NCBI GenBank assembly: GCA_963922205.1
Contig: CAWUHX010000388.1
Location: 160,099-224,098 of the forward strand
Origin: Romanomermis culicivorax
Lineage: Eukaryota; Nematoda; Enoplea; Mermithida; Mermithidae
Length of the DNA: 64,000 nucleotides
Reading direction: 5' to 3'
Shown here: one piece after another, positions 24,700 through 37,074 of the stretch
Layout of the letters: every line of letters begins with the position of its first letter
Position numbering within the stretch: the first letter of the stretch is position 1
Position numbers and translations under genes: made by a program
Notes under the pieces: generated by a model
What the model was told of the DNA's origin: nothing
The model's database searches: none
What the model saw: only the letters and a program-made list of their open reading frames with translations

Positions 24700-25560
24700 T
24701 TATTGCTGACTTTGTGAGTAGCTGACGGCCAATTTACTAAATATTCGAATCGAAATGCTACGTAGTGGTCTATATCGGCAGAGAATTATTTGGTGACGTG
24801 TGAGTAGCTGACGTAAAAGCGGTAAATCGTTGAATTTTTATTTTCTACCGTAGACGGTGAGTAGCTGTGGATCCAATTACGTAATTGCGAAAAAATACAA
24901 TTTCATTTGTTGTTTGCTAAAGCAAAAAATACGAACAATAAATAACAATCAATAAAACCATAAGCATTAACTAAAATTACTCAATACGTTAGGCTAACAC
25001 AAAAAGTAATATTAGTTGTCAATCTTACTTTTAGGCGTCATTCGTTGTTTCTTCGAAACGCAAGACTCGGGCAAAAATATTTATCTGCGTTGCGTTGCGT
25101 GATAAGGAAATGAGGCGCGAATAACAATGTTACAGTAAACAGCTACCTGCAATTTGAAATGTAATATGTGTACAAACATGAACACAATTGTATCTAACAG
25201 TCACAATATTTATTTCACATTAACAATATAAGCACATTTTATCTTCTTTAGGTTTTCAGGCCCAGATTTTTCTACTGGTACAACACAAGCTTGCAAAACT
25301 GTTTTCCTATGTACAATTCTATACATAACCTATCAATCCAACCCAATATTCCTAACATTCCTCATTGCGCAACACATAATCAATTTTTGCTTCCTGTCCA
25401 TTGTCCACATGGAATGAGTGACCAGTAAACATTACAGTAGGAAATGAATGTTTACCTTTATGCACAAACATGGACTTTGCCCCTAAGATGCACCTTAATA
25501 GAATAGTGTATCATTCTTGCTTGAAAGAAGAATTACTCAACAAACATTTTTTCACTTGAA
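24700..25560. promoter_or_regulatory. Divergent promoter/leader region of the giant MULE
   Basis: Separates the minus-strand transposase gene from the plus-strand Arg-rich gene. It holds three TGAGTAGCTG sites in minus orientation (24715, 24801, 24858, spaced 86 and 57 bases) and one plus-oriented CAGCTACCTG at 25140. No long coding frame. It is presumed to contain both transcription starts; I could not pick a firm TATA box. Confidence 0.45.
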
Positions 25561-26266
25561 ATGCCTCGCATTCATGTATCAATAAGCATTGGAAGATATC
25601 GAAGAAGGGTGGACAATGCCCGGCGTCATCCACGTCGTTTGCGTAGACGGGCCAGACAGCTACTCAACGGCAATGAAGATCATGTCGTTCATACGTATAA
25701 TCCGATTCCGGAAATTAACCAACGCGAATATACACCCCCGCAAGAAGAACAGCTACTCAACGGCAATGAAGATTGTGTCGTTGATATGGCTAATCCAATT
25801 CCGGAAATTAACGATGATGATTTGCCATTGATTCAAATAAGAGCACCCCGAAGAGGTAAATAGATTCCACATTTTAATCATAATCATTTGAAAAATATTA
25901 AAAAGTAAGATAATTATGTAAACAGAAAGATAATTATGCTGTATAAAGCAGATACATTGAAAGTTAATGTATGTCTGCACTCTACATTAATTTTTTTCCA
26001 ATGAATGTGCAGCGCAACGAGGACAACAACGTCGGCGACGCAACAATAGACAAATTGGGGTTAGGCGTCGGAACATGAGACGTGGTGCAAATCCTCCCCG
26101 CCGCGAAGAAAATCCAGATAATCTACTGATCAATCATGTTAATATTGATCATTTGAACGATGTAATTATGAATGGAATCGGCCAAGGCTTTGCAGAAATA
26201 GAAGATCCACCACCTATATTCGAAAACATGGATGTTGATGCGGACATAAACATTGGCCATATTTGA
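25561..26266 (+). CDS. Small arginine-rich protein of the giant MULE
   Basis: Two exons, 25561-25855 and 26013-26266 (donor gtaaat, acceptor gtgcag, phases agree), giving about 183 residues. The N-terminus is very basic (RYRRRVDNARRHPRRLRRRA). The middle is a 31-residue tandem duplication starting QLLNGNED and ending NPIPEIN; both copies begin exactly on the CAGCTACTCA motif (25657 and 25750, 93 bases apart). Exon 2 is again Arg-rich (QRGQQRRRRNNRQIGVRRR), then acidic. Probably binds nucleic acid, perhaps the inverted repeats or replication intermediates; no family recognised. No stops, so this gene could still be intact. Confidence 0.6.
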
Positions 26267-27941
26267 GGAGCACGCCGAGTTTGCTGGCGAATTAGGGTAA
26301 GTTTATATAACAGAGTACGTTGGTGGAATTCTAATGGTTGGGTTCCTTGCCCGCGTAGGTCCTCCTTCAATACTAATTTAAATTTTTAATTTTATTGAAG
26401 AGTAATGTTTGTTATTGTGTTCTAAGTACTGTGAGTTTTTCATTTTATTGTGATTGTGTGTGCATGTGTTCATTGTTTACTTCTAGTCACTATGTATTCT
26501 ATGTGGTTTTTCCCAAATGCTACTTAGGTTAGTATGCTCAAAAGTTTACTGCTGTTGTACAAATTTAACCCAAAACATAAGTGAATAATTTTATAATTTG
26601 AAACGTAACATAGAAAATAGAATGTTTTAACAATTTAAATTTATCGATACATTTAAGATTAACACTTGTTTTGGAAGAAACCACACTTTGTATACATGTA
26701 ATGTTACAATGTTTTAATTGGTGCATGTTAATTTCAATTTTAAGTTTTGTTAACATTTATTTTATTTCTTTATGTTTATATTTTGTTTTATGTTTATATT
26801 TTGTTTTATGTTAATTTTTGTCAAATTAAGTTTTTTTTCCCAATTTGTTAATGTTTTGTTTATTGCTTTTTTTAATTTTGTTAGGATTATATTACGCACA
26901 TTCATAAAAAAAAATCTAAAACCAAAAAAAATTAAAAAAAAAAAAAAAATTTAAAAAACCCAAAAACCAAAAAAAAATTTAAAATTAAAAAACCCCAAAA
27001 AAATCTTTAATTTCCTAATTCTGTCTCTATCCATCTATGTTTTCTAGTCATGGTTGTGTACATTTTTCTTTATATATATGTTTGTTTCATGTTTTGCACG
27101 GTTTTTTTAAGTTCTTTAAGTTTTGCACATGGCCGTGCATAACCTCAGGGTCCACGTCCCCATGACTGGGCACTGTTGCACTGTTGCAATTAAATCTGCA
27201 ATAGTGGCAAATGGAGGAGTTGAGTAGCAAAATACTGCTCGGTTTTGAAATATTTTGCCGACATTCATTATAAGTGACTAAAACTTTTCATTGTTGGTTC
27301 ATGGTAACGCGAAAGTGCATAAAACTATGATATGCATTTTGTGTTATGACAAACAAGTTGTATCTGATTCCTGAAAATTGAAGAACAGGATGAATAGTTT
27401 ACTGTATATGGATTTACTCGCAAAAAGTTTTTTAAAGACACTCACGTCACGCCGCGCCGCCCGCACAGCCCATCATCAACGCTTCGATTGTGCAAAACGG
27501 AAAGCCGAGAGCTAGTGTCATAGCTTATCGCAACTGTCAGAACAATAGGTAATCATTAATTATGACGGGGGGCAGAGTTTGGGATTTACGTCACTTTTTT
27601 TAGACGGCGTTGTAAAACTACGTGTTGTTGTTGAACACAACACAGCTACTCACGTAGTCACGTTTACAACGATAACCTTTACGATTTATTTGTTTCGTTC
27701 ATTGTTGAAGAAGCGATTTACTGCTCTGTGCAACTTGTTGTACAGCTACTCACGTTTACAACAATAAACATGAGTCCTCATTTAATTTATTTATTGTTGA
27801 ACAAGCGTTGGTGTTTCCCGTTTCACGACAACTACTATGTCCTATTCGCACTCACATATTGACAAGCCTGCGCGGTTTGAAGTTAGTTGTCTTTCAATAT
27901 CACACATTTGTAATAATTCTAACTTGTATTATTATTTGTAG
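26267..27941. other. Gene-poor centre of the giant MULE
   Basis: 3' flank of the Arg-rich gene, then AT-rich DNA with an A-tract at 26900-27005. A GC-richer patch at 27440-27500 may hold the helicase promoter or first exon. Two CAGCTACTCACGT sites at 27643 and 27743 lie exactly 100 bases apart and are probably in the helicase leader. No protein recognised. Confidence 0.4.
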
Positions 27942-28167
27942 CCTCCGATCAACCCCGAAGTTGAGGACGAGTTCGATGAATTAGATGCCGTAGAAGTACA
28001 CTACGAAGAATTCCATGAACCGCGAGAACCAATAAAAGAAATTGCGCCGAATACTTCGTCGTATGACCATAATAATGTGAAATGCAGTTTTGATTACGAA
28101 ACTGGATTCCGCGCTTTTGTTGATCGGACAGTTGAATCAGATGAATTTGAAAAACCATGTCAGAAAG

Positions 28168-28457
28168 CTGCGTAAGTCCTCCGTTTTTTTTCCATTTGAG
28201 AACGAGACCCAAACTCCTTTTCTTCATTTCCCAAAAATTCCCCAAAATTTTAAAAAAGCTTATAATACGGCTACGGATACATAACGTTTGGAAATAAATT
28301 GAAATCAGACTGATGAAGTGTAATTTGTTCCCTAATCTGGCCCGAAGTGGCAGAAAATTTTACCTTTTTAAGTCAACCAAAACGCATCTTGTCAGTCTAC
28401 AGTTCCACATAGTTTTTTCTGTAAAATACACCAAAAAAACCCCTTTTTTGTTGTAGA
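28168..28457. repeat. MITE fragment in a helicase intron
   Basis: Contains CTTATAATACGGCTACGGAT and AAATCAGACTGATGAAG, words shared with the hAT-like MITE at 51570-52553 (51766 and 52018). It sits wholly inside an intron, so it did not break the coding sequence. Confidence 0.6.
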
Positions 28458-31400
28458 TTATTTACAACTGCTTTTAGGTATCATTCGCCGAACAAATATT
28501 ATGATACTTTTTTACACTGGATAAATCAACAAGCCGACGATAATGATAAAATGTTGTTGGCGTTCAGCAAACACTTTCAGTCAATCGCGTACTTGCTAGA
28601 TCCGCCTTCATATGCCACAGGAAAATTAAACTTCAGCGGACAGCTACCCAATTGTGAGTTGATATGTTATTTTGACCTAATTGCAATTCAAATCCAACAT
28701 ATATCTTTAGTCGTTCGTCCGAATCAAAAGATTCAATTGACGATTTTGGAGCTTGGAGGTGATGGCAAGTGGTACGAAACTGATGCGTATTGCGACGCAA
28801 CGCTACTCAATGTACCCGATAGTGAGTAATTGAGCAGAATTAATTTTAATAGAATTTATTACTTGCAATTGTTTTTAGACAAAAGCGCCAATTTATGCGT
28901 CGACATCCTCAAGTTTCGCATAAACAAGTTGCAAAAGTGGATGGCATCGAAACATGCAACATTTGATACTGATGCCGAAGATCAAGACGATGCAGATGAA
29001 GACCTGGAATGGGACGAAGATGCCGCCAATGCCCTAGGAAAATTTGTCGAATTAAGTCGCCAACCAGGCCGCAAAATGTGCAACATCCTTTGGAAAGGAG
29101 ATGATACGGGGATGCAAAGGTATATGTGTATAAAGCATTCATGTTCATTTTTTGGGTTCCTAGACCTTCTAATTTTTTTTGGTTGAGCATCATCATTTAT
29201 TTAGAACACTAAACTGCCTCAACACCATAAAGCACTTGAGCATGGTGGACTCCAACACCCCAATGTGGCGGTTAAAGTTGAAAGAAAGAGAGACGGGCAA
29301 TAAGTATATTGACAAAGCCTCCGGAATGCCGCTCCGACCTCTCAATGAAACGGCATCACAGATTAGCGAACCAATTCGTGATCTATTGATTCGTGGAAAA
29401 CATCGTGATCCAACAGCTACTTGTCAATATTACGATATTGGCGCAAATCCCAACAACCTGTTTGACTCTTGCTGTCTAAATGGGTGTCAACAAGAGGCCG
29501 TTCGCCTTTCAGAAATGAATTTTATTTCGATAATACAGGTAATAATATCAACATATTTATATCTTTCAACCCTTACGCTTAACTTGTTTGAACAGGGCCC
29601 GCCTGGAACGGGAAAAACATCCACAGCTACTTGTATTATCAGACGAGCATTTGCCCTTGATCAGGGTCAAAAAATATTGATAACGGCGCCTTCAAACACT
29701 GCCGTAGACAATATCATACGAGCACTTTTGAAAAGTGTTGAAAATGCAGGCAATGAAAAAGAACGAGTTCAAAATAACATCGTGCGCCTTACCAGCCGAG
29801 CTAAGTACTACCAGCCGGACGATGATATTCGACCCTACACAATGCGAGCCGTAGCAATGCAGCCAGAAAATTTGGCATTTTGGTAAAGATTTCTAAACTT
29901 TATAATACATAATTTCTTTCCGTCTGTTTAACATTGTACTTGTTTCTATCTTTTCAACTTCAGCAAAAAAAACTGGAGGCAATGCATCGAAATGAAGTAT
30001 GGTGTTCGACACCAGACACCACTCACGAAAGACGAAGACAAAAAAGCAGATGCGTGCCTATTCAAATACGAAAAACAGCTACTCAGGTGCAAATATCGTA
30101 TAATCTTTACGACTTGCAATGGAGCAGCCGATGCCCGCTTAAAACCATGCTTTTTCAAACTGGTATTGATCGACGAAGCAGCCCAGGATACTGAACCAAC
30201 CACCTTGATTCCGGTTACAAGACTCCACATAAGTGGAAGAGTAATGAACTGTTAAATATTTTCCTTCCAAATATTATGTTTTCCTTTCATTTTCGCTCTT
30301 TCAGGTCACCCTTTTAGGCGATCCTTGCCAATTAGGGCCGTGTGTGACTTCCAAAGAAGTAGAACGAAAAGGATTCAGTCATACCCTGTTTGAACGGTTA
30401 TTAAACATGAAAATGCCGTACAAATTATTGAACCAACAATATCGAATGCACCTGACAATTGGAAGCATAGTCAGTAGTTTGACGTACGAAAATCGGGTAC
30501 AAAATTGTACCACAAAAGGTAACAATGTGACTCAGTATAGGGACAATGTTTAAAATGATTTGAGTGCTAGTAAATTTTATCATTTCAACATTTGTGCTTA
30601 TAGAACAACGCATGCTGCAACTTCCGAAATCATTTCCGACAATGATGACTGGCCATCCCATAGCTTGGATTCATATTGCGAAAGAAGAATCCGCCGACGA
30701 TAATTCAAGATCTCTGCAAAATATAGGCGAAGCAATTGCTTGTATCAATCTGGCAGCTTCCTTAATTGGACAATACAAAATGCGCTGCGACGACATAGCT
30801 ATTATAACGTCGTACAGTGCACAGGTTAAACAACTATGAGCAAAAGTAGAGGAAGCATGCAAAGCCATTTTAAATGGCACATATTTGCCGAATCACAGCT
30901 ACTCACGTAGCAAATTATTCGTTGAAGATCTACGTAAAATTCGAATTGGAACAGTAGACGGGTTTCAGGTGGTAAATTATGATTAGTACTTAACTCACAA
31001 TACATTACTTTAGGGTTTTTCACAGGGAAAAGAATCCGACATTGTCATTTACGACATCGTGCGATCAAATCAATATCTGACCATCGGATTCTTGGAAAAC
31101 TTTAAACGTTTAAACATCGCAATAAGCCATGCTCGATGCTTGCTTATTGTCATTGGCAACGCTACTATGTTTCCATCGTTGGAAGCAGGAAAGTGTTTCA
31201 TCGTTAACAAAGATCAAATCAACACGGAGGGCTGACGACATTGGCGTAAATTGGTAGAATGGTAGGCAAAAATTGATCGTTTATAAACTTAATACTATTT
31301 TAGTATTTTAGTAGTGCATTTTAGAGCACTTATTCCACTAAATTTTGATGTTTAGGTGTATTAAACATCGCTGCATACTGGATGCCATTGGCCATGAAAT

Positions 31401-32054
31401 TTCGCTCCCATTTGAAGCCACTTGGCCTTGCATAGGTGATCAACATGAAATGGTGTTGGTTAGAAGTAAGACAGACTGAGTTATTTTGAGCATATACTAA
31501 TTCGAATTTGCACTTATATCTCTGGGTTTAGAAATGATGTCGACGCCATATGCGCTGACCCTAGGCATACGTGAACATCTAGTAAACAAATTTCGTCACG
31601 TCGTTATCCCTTTTTTGGTCCAAAATCATTGCCAAGTGTACATGGCTCCCATTTCCACCTATGTTGCCGGTTGGGCTGAAATTGTTGTGTCAGATATACA
31701 ACAGAGACTCCACAACCATGTTGTCAACATAATTACGAACAATCTGCGAAATTACGATGAAATGCGAGTCTGTAAGTACTATTAAATGAGACATGTTATA
31801 GGATTTCCATTACACTAACAATTTTAACAGCTACAAGAAATTGCTTCGTAAACCCGTCGGATGCTAATCAGGGTGTCGCTTGTCGATCTTGGAAATCGCA
31901 AATTTTCAAGAACGATTTACAGCTACCCAATTTTATGGACAACTGGCATTATCGGGATGCAAATTACGCCGTATCACACGGCATAAAAGGTATTTATTTG
32001 CCTTTTTATGGATATGTTTTCTGTTAGATAGTTTGTATTAGGTTATCCAAAATC

Positions 32055-32900
32055 AAAATTAACTTTTCTGAGTCCTGAAACACTTTCGCCGGACATTTCT
32101 ATGACGAAATTAAAAAAATTTAAAATTTTTTTAGAAATTTTAAAAAATTTAAAAAAATTTTAAAATTTTTAAATTTTGATTTTAACGTGTTCCCCAGACC
32201 CTGTTGAGTATGTCGAACAAGTTGGCCAACTTTTTTCGACATTTTTGAGTCTGAAATTTAGGTGATCCGTGAGAATATGATCCGGGTTTTAGACGTGCAC
32301 GTCTAAAACCCAGATCACTTGGCCACGGATCACTCAATTTTTGAAGTGAAAAATTGTGTTCCGGGTTCGGGAAACTTGTTTTCCTACGATTCTGAGTACG
32401 GCGGACATTTCAATGACGAAATTAAAAAAATTTAAAATTTTTTTAAAAATTTTAAAAAATATAAAAAAATTTTAAAATTTTTAAATTTTGATTTTAACGT
32501 GTTCCCCAGACCCTGTTGAGTATGTCGAAAGAGTTGGCCAACTTTTTTCGACATTTTTGAGTCTGAAATTTAGGTGATCTGTGAGAATATGATCCGGGTT
32601 TTAGACGTGCACATCTAAAACCCGGATCACTTGGCCACGGATCACTCAATTTTTGAAGTGAAAAATTGTGTTCCGGGTTCGGGAAACTTGTTTTCCTACG
32701 TTTCTGAGTATGGCGGACATTTCTATGACGATTTTAAAAAATTTTTAAATTTTTTTAAAAATTTAAAAAAATTTAAAAAAATTTTAAAATTTTTTAATTT
32801 TGATTTTAACGTGTTCCCCAGACCCTGTTGAGTATGTTGAACAAGTTGGCAAACTTTTTTCGACATTTTTGAGTCTGAAATTTAGGTGATCCGTGAGTAT
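32055..32900. repeat. Inner-right tandem array, three units of 312 bp
   Basis: Lies in the last intron of the helicase gene (31990-32941). TTTTAACGTGTTCCCCAG recurs with exact 312-base spacing (32181, 32493, 32805). Palindromes at 32279-32316 and 32591-32628 have the same arms as on the left. Orientation is opposite to 19545-20420. Their CTAAAACCCGGATC arm is the same core as the outer terminus of the transposon. Confidence 0.85.
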
Positions 32901-33321
32901 CCGATCTGGGTATTCCAAAAACTCATTATCATTTATTTCAGTTCTTTCGCGACACATTGTTGTGTGGCATATACATTTACGCCACGATATTTTCCGATTG
33001 ATGGTGGGGCAATTTACCAAACAGCCCTATTCAATTTATGACGAATATAAGAAACACCATATTCGGTTGATAACCGAAGACGGACAAATCGCCACTGTGT
33101 ACGAATTTATGTGCGGATATTTGACGACGACGCGAGGTTACAGGCCGAAAGAAGATTGGAGCCTCGAAACGGCTTACAATTATTTGGTCCACTGCTTGAG
33201 GGACCTATTGGTCAAATGGGCCAGAATGAGTAAAAATCAACAGGCGAGGAAGGAGGCCGATGAATTGGCCAATAAAGCCCGTCAAAGGGCTATACACGTC
33301 CCGATGGACGTATTCTATTAG

Positions 33322-34914
33322 TTTTTGTATTTTTCCGTATTTTTTTTTGTTATGGTTTTTGTTACTAGTCTACCGGTGTTCCGGGTGCCGTTTTCGTTTG
33401 TATTCGACTTTTTGTATTAGTTTTTGTACATACTAGTCCAACGCAATTTTTCTTTCAAGTAAATTAAGTTTCACATTCTTATTTACTGAGGGAAACTGTA
33501 GGGTTGATGGGGTAACTGGAATAGGCAAACTACATATATAAATAATAACATACAAATATAATTCACAGTCTACTTGATTGGATTTTTTCAATTGCTTCTA
33601 AATAATAAAACTGGAATAGTTTTTTCAACTGTAGAAATGTTTTATACAACAATGTGTAAGCCTTTATGTTTGTATTTGCCCATGATCGGATCATACGGAT
33701 CACGCTATAACTGAAAGGCACATGATAAATAATTCTTCCAACCCGTAGAAATAATGTTCCATTTGAATGCAGCAAATAGATATACCGAACAGGAATACTG
33801 TTGTCAAACAGTAGGACAACCCTCAATTCTGTCAATCTGCACTTTAACCACGCCAATTATCAAATCAGAAATAATGAATTCTATTATTCTGCAGTTAAAC
33901 CACACCTATTATAAAAGCGCAGATTCTCGAGTTTGGGTTGACTACTGTTTTCTTTAAAATTCCTTTAAACCTTTTTTTATACAACATTCACAACCATCTA
34001 CACACTACAAACTAAAAAGACATGCTAAACAGTTTTTGTAACCCGTAGAAATAATGTTCCATTCGAATGCAGCAAATAGATATACCGAAAATGAATATTG
34101 TTGTCCAACAGTAGGACAACCTTGGACTTGTTAATCTGCAGTTAAACCACGCCTATTATCGAATAGGAAATCATGAATTCTGTTATTCTGCAGTTAAACC
34201 ACGCCAATTATCAAGTGGCAGATCATGAAGTTACAGGGCTGGACTACTGTTTTTGATTTTTTGATCATATAAAGCTTTTTTAACATTGACAGCTGCAAAC
34301 TATAAACACATGCTAAATAGTTTTTTCAACCCGTAGAAATAATGTTCTATTCAAATGAAGCAGATTCATATAACAAATGTGAATAAAACAACCAACAGTA
34401 GGTCGGGCTCTGTTAATCTGTCATTAAACCACTATTCCTCATCGAAAAGTGGAAAGCAGGTTTCAAATGCTAAGGGCGAAAAACAAAAAGCAGGTGCGAC
34501 TACTGTTTTTTAAAATTTGTTGCATTGCAACCTATTTTTTGCATTGCAACCTATTTTTTGCATTGCTACCTATTTTTTGCATTGCAACCTATTGTGATAA
34601 GACGGATCACACTACAAACCAAATACTCATGCTAAACTTTTATTCCAACCCGTAAATATAATGTTTCACTTGAATCCAGTGGATATATTATGTCATGGAC
34701 AGAAGTGCTAACAAGATAATTGGACCAGTCTGTTAATCTGTTGGTAGACCACACTCAGCGTATAGCTGTAAGTGGCTTGTAAGGCCAAAGACTAAGCTAA
34801 AATTGGCTGGTCCAAATTATCTTCTTTTCTTCTTCTCTCTTTTAAAACTTTTTTTCCATTTCTAACAATTGTGTTATGTTGTATATGTAATTTTTTTCCA
34901 TTTCAAACCATATT
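33322..34914. repeat. Right subterminal region, older diverged repeats
   Basis: Diverged units that share AACCCGTAGAAATAATGTT and TTAATCTGCAGTTAAACCAC-like words (for example 33741, 34040, 34330). 34517-34590 is a short tandem run of TTTTTTGCATTGCAACCTA. No gene seen. Confidence 0.7.
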
Positions 34915-36205
34915 CCGAATAAGACGGATCACACTGCAATGTCAGATAAGACGGATAAAACTAAAAACCAAATACTCATGCTAACCTTTGATTCCAACCC
35001 ATAGAAATAATGTTTCACTTAAATCAAGTGGATATATTATGTCGTCAACATGAATGCTAAAAAGGTAATTGGACCATTCTATTAATCTGCCATTAGACCA
35101 CTCTGAATGTAAAGCTGTAAGCGGCTTGTAAGGCCCAACAGCCAAAGGCAAGTTCACTGGTCCAAATTACCTTTCTTTTCTCTTTTTTCTTCTTTTAAAA
35201 TTTTTTTTCAATTTCAAACCATTGTGTTATGTGTATTCCGGATAAGACGGATCACACTACAATGTCGGATAAGACGGATAAAACTAAAAACCAAATACTC
35301 ATGCTAACCTTTGATTCCAACCCATAGAAATAATGTTTCACTTAAATCAAGTGGATATATTATGTCGTCAACATGAATGCTAAAAAGGTAATTGGACCAT
35401 TCTATTAATCTGCCATTAGACCACTCTGAATGTAAAGCTGTAAGCGGCTTGTAAGGCCCAACAGCCAAAGGCAAGTTCACTGGTCCAAATTACCTTTCTT
35501 TTCTCTTTTTTCTTCTTTTAAAATTTTTTTTCAATTTCAAACCATTGTGTTATGTGTATTCCGGATAAGACGGATCACACTACAATGTCCGATAAGACGG
35601 ATAAAACTAAAAACCAAATACTCATGCTAACCTTTGATTCCAACCCATAGAAATAATGTTTCACTTAAATCAAGTGGATATATTATGTCGTCAACATGAA
35701 TGCTAAAAAGGTAATTGGACCATTCTATTAATCTGCCATTAGACCACTCTGAATGTAAAGCTGTAAGTGGCTTGTAAGGCCCAACAGCCAAAGGCAAGTT
35801 CACTGGTCCAAATTACCTTTCTTTTCTCTTTTTTCTTCTTTTAAAATTTTTTTTCAATTTCAAACCATTGTGTTATGTGTATTCCGGATAAGACGGATCA
35901 CACTACAATGTCGGATAAGACGGATAAAACTAAAAACCAAATACTCATGCTAACCTTTGATTCCAACCCATAGAAATAATGTTTCACTTAAATCAAGTGG
36001 ATATATTATGTCGTCAACATGAATGCTAAAAAGGTAATTGGACCATTCTATTAATCTGCCATTAGACCACTCTGAATGTAAAGCTGTAAGCGGCTTGTAA
36101 GGCCCAACAGCCAAAGGCAAGTTCACTGGTCCAAATTACCTTTCTTTTCTCTTTTTTCTTCTTTTAAAATTTTTTTCCATTTCAAACCATTGTGTTGTCG
36201 GACCA
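34915..36205. repeat. Homogeneous 322-bp tandem array, four units
   Basis: Units start near 34915, 35239, 35561 and 35884 with CCGGATAAGACGGATCACAC. The last three units are almost identical over their length, so amplification is much younger than the diverged neighbours. Each unit has CATTAGACCACTCTGAATG and a T/C-rich tract. Confidence 0.85.
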
Positions 36206-37074
36206 TACGGATCACACTACAATGTCGCATCAGACCCATCATACTACAAACCAAAAACACATGCTACATTTTTGTTCCAACCCGTAGATATAATGTTTCA
36301 CTCAAATCCAGTGGATACATATAGTCCTCTTTGGAAATATTGGCAAGACAGTAGAACAGCCGTATTGATCTGATGTTAGACCACAATTTATTGAGCAATC
36401 AAATGCTCTTCCTTCGGTTGACTACTGTTTTGTTAAAACTGTATTTTGATTTGATCCAAAATACTACATCAGTGAGGTGAAATCCAGATCACGACAATTA
36501 TATGGATTCAGATGACATACATTTATTCTCTATCGACCCGTCGGCATGATGTTTCAATGCTTTTCTCTTCTTTATATACACCTGCAAACGTGACTACATT
36601 ATGTAATTGAACATACCGAACAATGATTCCGTATGAATCCCATTTTGATCCCACAACAAAGCAGGAAATGGCTTAACTACTGTTCTATCAGATGTTCAAC
36701 ATCTTATAGATGTCATTTGGGATGATGTCACGGTTGTTGTTCAATTGTTTTACAAAATATTCCTTTTCAAAATTATTTTTCAAACTTTCCAAATAAACAT
36801 GCTATATTTTTTTCTAACCCGTACAAATAATGTTTCAATTAATTGCAGGAGATACATATAGCAAAAATGAATTATGTTGTCAAACAGTAGGACACCAGGT
36901 TTATTAATCTGTAGTTAGACCACATCTCAATCACGAAAAATGTTGGACTAGTGTTTTTGAATTTTTTCTCAATAAAACTATGAAAAAATTTCCTTACTCA
37001 TCACAAAGGAAAAATACGAAAGGAAGGAAAAATACGGAAAACTATGCGACAATTTTTCATATAGAGTTATTTCA
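36206..37074. repeat. Right subterminal duplication
   Basis: 36530-36890 duplicates 37360-37745 (shared words TACTGTTCTATCAGATGTTC and CTAACCCGTACAAATAATG). This duplicates part of the long terminal repeat inward. Confidence 0.7.

Larger units (their letters stand above)
19327..31929. repeat. Dispersed polarised motif CAGCTAC(T/C)(C/T), about 23 sites
   Basis: Minus-oriented (seen as GTAGCTG on +) near 19327, 20746, 21821, 21953, 22010, 23310, 24123, 24668, 24715, 24801 and 24858. Plus-oriented near 25140, 25657, 25750, 27643, 27743, 28641, 29414, 29624, 30076, 30896, 31828 and 31920. Orientation always follows the local gene and flips once at about 25.0 kb. In exons it is read as QLL, TAT/SAT or HSYS, that is, in all three frames, and seven sites are outside the exons I could place. 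I noticed no site in the opposite orientation. The 7-mer alone would be expected about 1.5 times in this interval on both strands if bases were equally frequent. Confidence 0.85.
27942..33321 (+). pseudogene. UPF1-like superfamily 1 helicase with long unique C-terminal extension
   Basis: Exons: 27942-28167, 28458-28653, 28711-28821, 28879-29119, 29205-29538, 29596-29882, 29964-30240, 30305-30518, 30604-30968, 31026-31261, 31356-31465, 31532-31771, 31831-31989, 32942-33321; phases agree at the joins I checked. SF1 motifs: Walker A GPPGTGKTSTA, TAPSNTAVDN (Ia), IDEAAQDTEP (II), LLGDPCQLGP (III), NQQYRMH (IV), GTVDGFQGKESD (V) and NIAISHAR (VI, with His where Arg is usual). This is the UPF1/SETX-type family, an ATP-driven 5'-3' helicase of RNA or DNA. 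The last about 310 residues match nothing I know. TGA codons at 30837-30839 and 31233-31235 kill it. First exon not found. Confidence 0.85.

Noticed and set aside
23248-31235. In-frame TGA codons as recoding (readthrough or selenocysteine)
   Set aside because: TAG and TAA stops, frameshifts and a lost catalytic Asp occur in the same genes and neighbouring elements, so ordinary decay explains them.
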